44,802 bases of DNA from Cyanophora paradoxa. Lineage: Eukaryota; Glaucocystophyceae; Cyanophorales; Cyanophoraceae. Where the stretch lies: the NCBI GenBank assembly GCA_004431415.1, contig QPMI01000128.1, positions 1 to 44,802 on the forward strand, written 5' to 3'. Positions 10,411 through 17,931 of the stretch are shown piece after piece (the stretch's first letter is position 1; each line of letters begins with the position of its first letter). The position numbers and the translations under genes are program-made. Under the pieces are notes generated by a model that searched no databases, was not told where the DNA came from, and saw only the letters and a program-made list of their open reading frames with translations.

Positions 10411-11241
10411 CTATGGTGCAGTATCTGACCCAAAAATGGGGAAATATCGGTTTGTACCGTAATACTCCGCATACGTATTCTGTTTCGCAATAGCATCAGT
10501 TCTTTCAGCATAAAGGATGCATTTGTAGATACCAAACCTGGTTGCTCTTACTAAAAACTGGTAATCTTCTAATCCAAAATTTACACCATGATATGCAATA
10601 CCGAAATTATCGTAAGGAGTGATAACCACCGTAATATTGGGTGTTCCACCTTCCACTTGACAAACAGCGTAAACATCTGGTGGAATATCCACGACTACCT
10701 TGTAGTGGTCTCCAATCTCTACAAGAGAATCAACTACTGATGTTTGTTCATTCACAACAATTGGGAAAATCTTAATAATATACGGTGCATTCATACTGGG
10801 GACGTAAGTGCGAATACGCGTTAAATTATCAATGGGATTGGGTTGATCATTTACGAAAAGAGGCGCACCAACAGCTCCACCAATCCGAAGACCATCACCA
10901 ATATACGCTCCCCCCGTCTTGCAGTTAATAGCTCCCGAACGAGATTCAAAAGAGTAAGTAGAAAGAGGATCGCCGTAACTGTCTGGGTCTCCATAATGGG
11001 CGCTAAAATTTGCATTTGTTACAAGAAGTTTTGTTGTCTTAACTATACCATTATTTTTATCACATCTGAGTTCTTGTAATCTCAGTTTATGGGTGGAACC
11101 GAAAGTATTCATGGTTGGTTGCACTTCTGTGGATTGGAGACCTTCCACATCATCAAATGTTGCATGTTGTAAAACGTGATTTGCTGGCGCAGCTAATGAT
11201 AGTTGCGGTGTTATTATTCGCTCTGGTGCTGGGGTAGTCAT
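10411..11241 (-). CDS. Putative virion protein, paralogue A
   Basis: A 276-residue protein with no family I can name. It is a clear paralogue of the next gene: both have GL(Q/E)STE near the N-terminus, then RxxELRxDKN(N/S)G(I/V)VKTT(K/R)LLVTNANF, a Gly-rich middle with SGA/SGGA and GG, and a C-terminal beta-rich part ending with an RTD(A/I)xA motif. There is no signal peptide or membrane segment. Its position between the fibre gene and small accessory genes, in the same direction, suggests a structural or fibre-associated protein; that is inference. It lies 23 bases from its paralogue. Confidence 0.7.
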   Translation of the reverse strand: MTTPAPERIITPQLSLAAPANHVLQHATFDDVEGLQSTEVQPTMNTFGSTHKLRLQELRCDKNNGIVKTTKLLVTNANFSAHYGDPDSYGDPLSTYSFESRSGAINCKTGGAYIGDGLRIGGAVGAPLFVNDQPNPIDNLTRIRTYVPSMNAPYIIKIFPIVVNEQTSVVDSLVEIGDHYKVVVDIPPDVYAVCQVEGGTPNITVVITPYDNFGIAYHGVNFGLEDYQFLVRATRFGIYKCILYAERTDAIAKQNTYAEYYGTNRYFPIFGSDTAP

Positions 11242-11264
11242 TTTACATTAAAGTGATATATAAT

Positions 11265-12110
11265 TTATGGTGTGGGATCATCGATTACATCAGGTTCCGC
11301 ATAAAACCCTGTTTGAGAGAGAGTATCAGGAGTAACACCTCTAAGAGCTGAGACAGCAGCTATATCTGTTCTGATACCCATAACTGTAATTGTATATTTT
11401 CCAATATCTGTAACAAACAGATCATAGGTGAAATTGTTATTATAAACACAGAATCCTGTGCCAAAATGATCATATCCTTGAACACTGAAATGGTATCTGT
11501 GACCTGGCTGGTTATTGTTGGCTCTACATAAAGAAAGCATTGCAGAAGGAATGACCAACCCTCTCATTACTCTTTTGGTTCCTTCAATCAATTCAGAGTT
11601 TTCAAGTGTGACAGTATAACCTTGGTAAAACTGAATAAGTGGCTGTTGTGCAACTGGTATATATAATCGAATTCGTTGGGGATTCTCTACATTTTGTTCA
11701 AGAGTATCTGGGATATCATTGTATGCAATCGATGATGAAAGTTGACCGGATACACGACATCCACCGCCAAAAAACGCGCCACCTGAACGAATTGTAGCCG
11801 CCGCTGAGTTCTTATCGAAATCGAGAGCTTTTAAATCCACACTGTATGCATCAGGTCCTCCATTTGTCGGTTGAAAGAAGTTAGCATTAGTTACGAGTAG
11901 TCGAGTAGTTTTAACCACACCCGAGTTCTTATCGGCTCGGAGTTCTTTTACACGAATCATTGTATTTTTATCGAAAGAGTTACCGTTAGAATTGGGTCGC
12001 TCTGTGGATTCTAAACCGCGGACTTCATCATTAACTTCATGTTGCCGAAAGTGCATAGCTGGTGATCCAAGCGAATAAATGGGTAGTTGCACACGATTAT
12101 ATTCGCCCAT
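11265..12110 (-). CDS. Putative virion protein, paralogue B
   Basis: A 281-residue protein, the tandem paralogue of the preceding gene on the map, sharing the ELRADKNSGVVKTTRLLVTN block and the overall plan. The sequence is rich in predicted beta strands and Gly/Ser/Asn, as expected of a shell or fibre-knob protein. The two copies have diverged strongly outside the shared block, so the duplication is old. Candidate roles are alternative receptor-binding or minor capsid subunits; nothing in the sequence proves either. Confidence 0.7.
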   Translation of the reverse strand: MGEYNRVQLPIYSLGSPAMHFRQHEVNDEVRGLESTERPNSNGNSFDKNTMIRVKELRADKNSGVVKTTRLLVTNANFFQPTNGGPDAYSVDLKALDFDKNSAAATIRSGGAFFGGGCRVSGQLSSSIAYNDIPDTLEQNVENPQRIRLYIPVAQQPLIQFYQGYTVTLENSELIEGTKRVMRGLVIPSAMLSLCRANNNQPGHRYHFSVQGYDHFGTGFCVYNNNFTYDLFVTDIGKYTITVMGIRTDIAAVSALRGVTPDTLSQTGFYAEPDVIDDPTP

Positions 12111-12146
12111 TGCTTCTTTTACTAAGAAGGAAAGAAAAATAAACCA

Positions 12147-12455
12147 TTAAGCCAATGTGATAAGATTAGATCCAAGAGATTGGTAAGCGATTGTTAGACA
12201 TTGGATGTTTGATGTCATCGCTTTAAGGTTAGAATCACATTCGCCGTAACGTGCTACGGGATCACCATAAGCCGATTGCGCAAGTACATTAACCAAGAGG
12301 TTTTTATATTCATGAACAACAGGTGACAGTTTGTTGGTTTGTTGTATTGTTTTTTCGACAGTTTGTAGTGCGGCTACAAGTTTGATAGTATCAAAAGCGA
12401 GAGCGACAGGCTCAGAAGTAGTGGAAGAAGATCCACCGAGTGGATACGTCGCCAT
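12147..12455 (-). CDS. Small conserved-looking protein (102 aa), unknown
   Basis: A 102-residue protein starting MATYPLGGSSS, followed by a largely helical segment (about residues 17-60, VEKTIQQTNKL region) that could form a coiled coil. The N-terminal Gly/Ser-rich tail recalls small virion or chaperone proteins. Its start codon is three bases downstream of the fibre-gene stop, so the two are probably expressed together. No family recognised. Confidence 0.6.
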   Translation of the reverse strand: MATYPLGGSSSTTSEPVALAFDTIKLVAALQTVEKTIQQTNKLSPVVHEYKNLLVNVLAQSAYGDPVARYGECDSNLKAMTSNIQCLTIAYQSLGSNLITLA

Positions 12456-12458
12456 TTA

Positions 12459-13976
12459 TTATACTGTGACATTTTTAATTTGGTCTATTTGATCTTGTAG
12501 ATCTTTGCATTTCTTAGACAATTCTTTAACAGCTTCTATGAGAACTGGAATTAAACCCGTGTATTCGAGAGAAAGGTAGCCATCATCTTTTTTAACATTA
12601 ACTACCTCTGGTATTACCTTTTGAACATCTTGTGCAATTAAACCTAATTTAGTTCCGTCTTTTTCACTCCCGATTCGTTTAAAACTCACTCCTTCTAATT
12701 TTTCGATTGCTGAAAGAGCGCCGGATATCTTTTTAATATCTGTTTTGTATCTTATGTCACTTCCTTGTGTTAAATATCCTCCTATCCACATCCAACCCCC
12801 ATGATACATGTAACAAATATCAGTATCTTGCTCATTTCGGAATACAAGGGGAATATCTCCCCCTCCTTTCAAATATGTAGAAGTTTGGTTACCGAAATGG
12901 ATACGATGGTATCCATCACTTGAACTAAACCAAGTCCCCACAGTTCCTGTTAATATATTTGGTTTACTATAAACATTATTCCAATGAATATAGCCGGTGT
13001 GACCACCATAACTATGTCCAACCCATATTTTCACGAAACTTATACCCATAATATGAATTCTTCCAATCTTTGGATATATCCGAATTCTTAAAAACCGATT
13101 CCCAAGGAAGATAGGGACATTATTTAAGCCGCTGTGGTTGTTGTCTGCTGATCCTGCATATGGATGATAGTTATTAACGGTTGTAATGAAAATCGCGTTA
13201 CCTTGTCTATTAATGCCCCAAATTTCGAAAAGTCGTGTGTTGCTCCAAGGTAAATGTGTTAAATATGCTGTGCCTGAATGCATTCCACTCGGTATATTGT
13301 ATTCAATCCAAGCCGAAGATGTCTGGTCATCAGTTTCATTATTATGTGCATAACCACCATAACTATAATACGGATCCCATGAGGTGCCTGTTCCAAATGT
13401 CCAACTTCCGGAATAACTATATGGATTATTTCCTGCAACAGCGCCATCCTCTTCATAAAACAATGGAATTGAATTACCATGTATTTGTAAATTTGTAGTA
13501 GCATTAATAGTAGGTGCTGTAATAGTGTTATTCACCCAAAAGTTACCGTTACCATATGATTTTAAGATTGCTGCATCCGCTGAGTTTCTAAATTCGACAG
13601 ATACACCATCACCATTTTCATAACCTCGAATATATGTGGTTTGATTATTTCCAAACCAAAACCGTGGAACATTATCAGTTGATTTTAACCAATTGTCCAC
13701 TGTCCATTTTGCCGTTCCTGGAAGGTCTGCGGCTGAGTAAAATGATGGTTTGCTAAATATATTATCCCAACTTATCAAACCATTCATGGGTGCTGTTCTA
13801 CCTACTTCTTTTGTCCATCCAAGCATTCCAATGTGAATTCGTCCTTTTTTGCGAAAATTCCAATATGTGAGAAATTCCCACAAAATACGGAAGTCCATAA
13901 TAAACTCGAATGCCAAGCTGTGTCGGCTGTGTTTTGAACATTTTGATACGTATTTACTCTCATAATATAATTCCAT
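12459..13976 (-). CDS. Fibre protein, C-terminal segment with S74 chaperone domain
   Basis: This frame encodes the C-terminal part of the long fibre. It contains repeated beta-rich, Trp-rich modules (WNNVYSKP and WDNIFSKP type joints) and ends with a peptidase S74 intramolecular chaperone: SDIRYKTDIKKI, then LGLIAQDVQKVIPEVV, then YTGLIPVLIEAVKEL and a terminal coiled coil. S74 domains help trimeric fibres and endosialidases fold and then cut themselves off before the conserved Ser of the SD motif. The first 40 or so residues of the 505-residue frame lie upstream of the frame break and are probably not translated. The real continuation comes from the neighbouring frame at about 13,845. Confidence 0.8.
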   Translation of the reverse strand: MELYYESKYVSKCSKHSRHSLAFEFIMDFRILWEFLTYWNFRKKGRIHIGMLGWTKEVGRTAPMNGLISWDNIFSKPSFYSAADLPGTAKWTVDNWLKSTDNVPRFWFGNNQTTYIRGYENGDGVSVEFRNSADAAILKSYGNGNFWVNNTITAPTINATTNLQIHGNSIPLFYEEDGAVAGNNPYSYSGSWTFGTGTSWDPYYSYGGYAHNNETDDQTSSAWIEYNIPSGMHSGTAYLTHLPWSNTRLFEIWGINRQGNAIFITTVNNYHPYAGSADNNHSGLNNVPIFLGNRFLRIRIYPKIGRIHIMGISFVKIWVGHSYGGHTGYIHWNNVYSKPNILTGTVGTWFSSSDGYHRIHFGNQTSTYLKGGGDIPLVFRNEQDTDICYMYHGGWMWIGGYLTQGSDIRYKTDIKKISGALSAIEKLEGVSFKRIGSEKDGTKLGLIAQDVQKVIPEVVNVKKDDGYLSLEYTGLIPVLIEAVKELSKKCKDLQDQIDQIKNVTV

Positions 13977-14542
13977 CGACTATTGCGGTATCCGTAAATA
14001 TCAAAATATCGCCCATTCGTCCAACATAAGTATTGTATGTGACATGTTCTCATTCCTGTCGGCACAGCACACTGCATATATCCATCGCCGCTTGCATCGT
14101 CTGTTTGGTTGCAATAAAATCCTTCTACTGGGTTATCTGTTGTGGGTTTCCATCCTGTGGACCAAGCGCCGGCTGGGAATGATACACCTGCGCTATTCCA
14201 ACCACTCACCACATCAAAATCGGAATATTTGCCGACAGGATTAAAAGCGATATTATCATAATGAATTAATCCAACATCATTATCGGTTGCTCTCTGACGA
14301 CTCCAACCAAATATACCTGTAAAATAAATGCGACCTTTAACACCTTTTACAACAATCTTTTTATAGAAATCACAGTTAATAGAAGTATATATAATAGCGT
14401 TATAGGTTCCATCTTGAATTCCGCTATCTTGTATTGCTTGATAGTGATTAACACGTTTTAGGAAATGCTGATATCCATTAACAGTTTCACCGTAAATATC
14501 GAAATATCTACAATTATGCCAATTTAAAAGTTGAATATAAAA
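13802..14542 (-). CDS. Fibre protein, middle segment between TAG and frame break
   Basis: Directly after the TAG at 14,543-14,545 the same frame stays open for 246 codons. It encodes two more modules of the kind NWHNCRYFDIYG / CWTNGRYFDIYG, matching the module at the end of the preceding segment. Thus the TAG interrupts a module. The frame is lost at the A6 tract at 13,845-13,850, after which the S74-containing frame carries on the same module. The tract reads A_AAA_AAG in frame, which is also a -1 slippery heptamer. Confidence 0.6.
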   Translation of the reverse strand, partial: FYIQLLNWHNCRYFDIYGETVNGYQHFLKRVNHYQAIQDSGIQDGTYNAIIYTSINCDFYKKIVVKGVKGRIYFTGIFGWSRQRATDNDVGLIHYDNIAFNPVGKYSDFDVVSGWNSAGVSFPAGAWSTGWKPTTDNPVEGFYCNQTDDASGDGYMQCAVPTGMRTCHIQYLCWTNGRYFDIYGYRNSRWNYIMRVNTYQNVQNTADTAWHSSLLWTSVFCGNFSHIGIFAKKDEFTLECLDGQKK

Positions 14543-17257
14543 CTATTTCATACCTTCTGGAATTGTCCAACGCATCCAACAACCCGTAACATCTGCATCA
14601 TTCTCAGGTATGGTGTAACATCCTGTTTGTCCCGTTCTATGTCCTGTCCAATTAACAGTCCAATTATTTGCGCTTCTGTCTGTCGAAACCACATCTAATT
14701 GATCGAATTCGTAACCTTTCGGTATGGTGGTTCCACCAATTTGTAAAGTGGTAGCATTCACAGTTCCTGTTACAGTTCCACCTGTGAGAGGTAGATAATT
14801 CGCAAGTGCCGCCGCTAATTCTGCATCGGTTGCGTAAGTGCTTAAATCTGCTGAGGTAAGATATCCTTTATTGGTTAGGTAATCATCTGTAACCACACCC
14901 GAAAGGGTTGTATTGTGTAAGTTTTTCGCCGCCATTCTCTGATTGATTTCTAAGGCGCCACCTGATGTTGTTTTTATCCACGCCATCTCACATTTACCGT
15001 GATCATCTGTGGGTTGTCCTGCAACAGGAAGATAGTTTACAACTTTCTCCCTTGTGAATACTATCTTAGGTCTTGCTCCATCATATGCGCTTTGATCCGT
15101 TACATTTACTTGAATTGCTGCTGAAAAATTCTCTACTTGTCCTGTTTCACCCGGGTGATAATTCGTAACATAGATACTGGGGAAAGTATCATTTACTCCT
15201 ACATTGAAATCGCCACTATACACTCCATTTACGATTGGATCCCTGGGTAATCTTACTGCAAGAGTTCCCACCATCGGTGTGCCTTCTTGACCTGTAAACG
15301 ACCCATTGAGACTAACGTAATGATCATTCAAAAATAGCCTTTCATGTGTATTAATCGATTGGTAAAGTGTGACTCCATTAAAAACATTTCCGATTGCATT
15401 CAATTGTGCAAAAACTGGCTGTTCGTCTATTTCGCTCCAAATGTGACGATGTGTAGATGGTGTAAATGTTAGAGGGACATTATCAATGTCTTCCCAATCG
15501 TGCCTATGGGCGCTGGGTGGAAACGTTAGAGGGACATTATCGAGATCTTCCCAATCGTGCCTATGGGCGCTGGGTTGAAATGTTAAAGGCACGTTATCGA
15601 GATCTCCCCAATCGTGCCTATGGGCGCTGGGTGGAAATGTTAAAGGCACGTTATCGAGATCATCCCAATCGTGCCTATGAGCATCAGGTGGAAACGTTAG
15701 AGGGACGTTATCAAGATCTTCCCAATCGTGCCTATGGGCGCTGGGTGGAAACGTTAAAGGCACGTTATCGAGATCTAACCAATCGTGCCGATGGTCTCCC
15801 GGAGGGAAATTTTCGGGTGGATTTGGGATATTTTCCCATCGAAAATAATCCTCTGTAACAACTCTCGATATATCTTCATTGTGTATATTTTTGGCGCTTG
15901 CTCTTTGATTGATTTCTAATAAACCTTCACCAACTCCGCCATTATAATTCGTTTTTATCCATGCTACCTCACATCTTCTATAATCATCTCGATCTCCTAT
16001 AAAAGTATTAGGTAAAAGACGCTCCCGAGTAAATACTAATTTCGGTCTCGATTGGTCAAAATCACTAACATCTGTTACATTAATTTGTATTGCTGCATCT
16101 TTGTTATCATAACTGTCTGGGTCTAATGGAAGTGACGGTATCGGAGGTAATACTTCTGTCATCGGGATGTCCTCAGGGTAGTAACTTGTTAGATAAATTC
16201 CGGGTTTTGTCTCATACAAACCAAAATTACCGCTAACTTCTAAAATCCCATCTCTTCTGGGTGGTCTAATGAATAATTCGGCTTCCATTCCTGTGCCTGC
16301 TTCTATTCCCATGCGATTAAGGTAGTGGTCATTTAATTGTAATCTTTCTGGTATCTCAATGTTTTGATAGAGACTTACACCATGTTGAAAATCTGTTAAT
16401 ACATTTCCTGCGGATGCGAAAGTAGGTTGTAAGTCGATTTCGTCCCAATTATGCCTATGGTCTGCTGGTGGAAATTCAGGAGGTATGTTATCGAGATCTT
16501 CCCAATCATGTCTATGGTCTTCTGGTGGAAACTTTTCAGGTTTGCCTAAGATCTCATCCCAATCATGGTTGTGATCCTCTGGGGGAAATCGTTCCGGTTT
16601 ATTATTAATTTGCTCCCAATCAATGAATAACTCAAAAAGCTCCGGTTGTAATCCATCTGGTAAAAACTCCTCATCTGGTTCGTTGTTCTGCTCATACTCA
16701 AACTCTTGTGGATCTAAACCATCTGGTAAAAACTCCTCATCTGGTTCGTTGTTCTGCTCATACTCAAATTCTTGTGGATCTAAACCATCGGGTAAATACT
16801 CTTCCTCATTCGGATCATATTGATCATATTCATACTCTTGCGGGTCAAAACCGTCAGGTAAATACTCTTCCTCATCTGGGACAAATTGGTAATCATCAAT
16901 CTCTAAAATATCGATTTCAGGTGGTAAATATTGTTCGTCTATTTGTTTTTTTGGTTCTATAATAGGTTTGTTTCGCACCTGTTCCCAACTTACGATATGT
17001 TGCCCAAATGCTACCGTTTCATCAGCTGTATATTCTCTTCCTGGTTGTTTCTTTGGTGTAAGATCTGGTGGATCCCATGGAAGTGGAAAAGGAACGGGAA
17101 CAGGTCCGTAATGTTCAAATATTTCTCTGATTGTCTTCTCACTTACAAGTTTCTCACCGTTTGCGTACACATTACTACCATGAATATTTCGCCACTGTCT
17201 GGTTCGAATTCCAAGGTCTTTTGTGTTTGAAAACAAAGGAAGTAAATGTCTATCCAT
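14543..17257 (-). CDS. Fibre protein, long repeat-rich shaft segment
   Basis: A 904-residue frame. Around residues 130-220 are acidic repeats of about 22 residues (EEEYLPDGLDPQEFEYEQ type), encoded by 66-bp DNA repeats. Then come 20-residue units HRHDWEDLDNVPLTFPPSA, three near 16,430-16,620 and about six near 15,466-15,800 (60-bp DNA repeats). Such HxHxW units are common in phage-type fibre shafts. Each shaft block is followed by a related domain of about 180 residues (LYQSINTHERLFLNDHY versus LYQNIEIPERLQLNDHY, both closing with AWIKT...LEINQR), so the protein holds an internal duplication. It probably attaches the virion to the host surface. It ends at an in-frame TAG inside a module. Its true N-terminus lies upstream in another frame. 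Confidence 0.75.
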   Translation of the reverse strand: MDRHLLPLFSNTKDLGIRTRQWRNIHGSNVYANGEKLVSEKTIREIFEHYGPVPVPFPLPWDPPDLTPKKQPGREYTADETVAFGQHIVSWEQVRNKPIIEPKKQIDEQYLPPEIDILEIDDYQFVPDEEEYLPDGFDPQEYEYDQYDPNEEEYLPDGLDPQEFEYEQNNEPDEEFLPDGLDPQEFEYEQNNEPDEEFLPDGLQPELFELFIDWEQINNKPERFPPEDHNHDWDEILGKPEKFPPEDHRHDWEDLDNIPPEFPPADHRHNWDEIDLQPTFASAGNVLTDFQHGVSLYQNIEIPERLQLNDHYLNRMGIEAGTGMEAELFIRPPRRDGILEVSGNFGLYETKPGIYLTSYYPEDIPMTEVLPPIPSLPLDPDSYDNKDAAIQINVTDVSDFDQSRPKLVFTRERLLPNTFIGDRDDYRRCEVAWIKTNYNGGVGEGLLEINQRASAKNIHNEDISRVVTEDYFRWENIPNPPENFPPGDHRHDWLDLDNVPLTFPPSAHRHDWEDLDNVPLTFPPDAHRHDWDDLDNVPLTFPPSAHRHDWGDLDNVPLTFQPSAHRHDWEDLDNVPLTFPPSAHRHDWEDIDNVPLTFTPSTHRHIWSEIDEQPVFAQLNAIGNVFNGVTLYQSINTHERLFLNDHYVSLNGSFTGQEGTPMVGTLAVRLPRDPIVNGVYSGDFNVGVNDTFPSIYVTNYHPGETGQVENFSAAIQVNVTDQSAYDGARPKIVFTREKVVNYLPVAGQPTDDHGKCEMAWIKTTSGGALEINQRMAAKNLHNTTLSGVVTDDYLTNKGYLTSADLSTYATDAELAAALANYLPLTGGTVTGTVNATTLQIGGTTIPKGYEFDQLDVVSTDRSANNWTVNWTGHRTGQTGCYTIPENDADVTGCWMRWTIPEGMK

Positions 17258-17309
17258 TTCGACAAGATCAGGATGTAAATGTATAGCAACAGGTTGGGTA
17301 GTACTACTA

Positions 17310-17882
17310 TTAATGGTTATTGATGGTTTTTTTCGTGTACATCTTTCGGAATAAAGAACCCAAAAGGTTCATTTCTCGCAAAATCATAAGTAATGTCTTT
17401 TGGGTAAACATCATATGTGTTACATACTTGATTTGTAGTGGGAAAACTACCAACTTGCAAGATTTGTGATGACTCGACGATTGGTGTGCTACCTTCATTA
17501 TAAATTCTTAGACCTGTATTTTGTTTACCTTTCTCATCTTGTACATTAAAAATTAATCGCCCGCTATCGAAACGTGTGGGAATATCGGGATGGGTTTGAC
17601 TTGTTTTAAGTTTTCGTTGCCTTCTTGTTGCTTTGATTTCCGCAACCGCGTTTTTTTAACATTGCCCAAACTGAAAGCAATACTAACATCTTCTTTGTCT
17701 GGATCTGTTTGATTCAGCGATAAAGCATGTTCTCTGGCTTGTGTCTTACTGGGTTTATCGGCGCTCTGATCGATAGAAGCCGATCCTTTGATGGTTATAT
17801 TATCGAAATTCACATGTTTCGGGTTTGTTTTACCACCACTTCCTGGTATTGTTTGTAAATTTGCTGGATAATTGAAACTCAT
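17310..17882 (-). CDS. Fibre protein, N-terminal segment (two frame breaks)
   Basis: The likely start is the ATG at 17,882 (MSFNYPANLQTIPGSGG), leaving 49 bp to the divergent patatin start. The frame stops at 17,553, but from an A7 tract at 17,651-17,657 another frame carries sensible sequence (DSGRLIFNVQDEKGK ... DITYDFARNEPFGFF) to 17,310. A second A7 tract at 17,331-17,337 marks the switch into the 904-residue frame. Each break is explained by one missing A. With them the fibre gene spans 12,459-17,882 and would encode about 1,800 residues. The N-terminal part is presumed to anchor the fibre to the capsid. Confidence 0.6.
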
Positions 17883-17931
17883 CCCTGCATGCTCTACATA
17901 TAGAGATTTATTAAATTTCAATAAAGTAAAG
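17883..17931. promoter_or_regulatory. Divergent promoter region, fibre/patatin
   Basis: A 49-bp AT-rich gap between the divergent fibre and patatin starts, containing ATATAGAGATTTATTAAATT. It must hold both start regions, but no specific box can be assigned from one example. Confidence 0.35.

Noticed and set aside
15466-15800. CRISPR-like array
   Set aside because: The 60-bp periodic repeats have no variable spacers. They encode 20-residue fibre shaft units in frame.
15466-15858. 130-residue + strand repeat protein
   Set aside because: Antisense reading of the fibre shaft repeats.
12459-17882. Reassigned stop codon (TAG as sense)
   Set aside because: Only one TAG interrupts the frame, and the patatin and ATPase genes end at TAG as expected, so a variant code is not supported.
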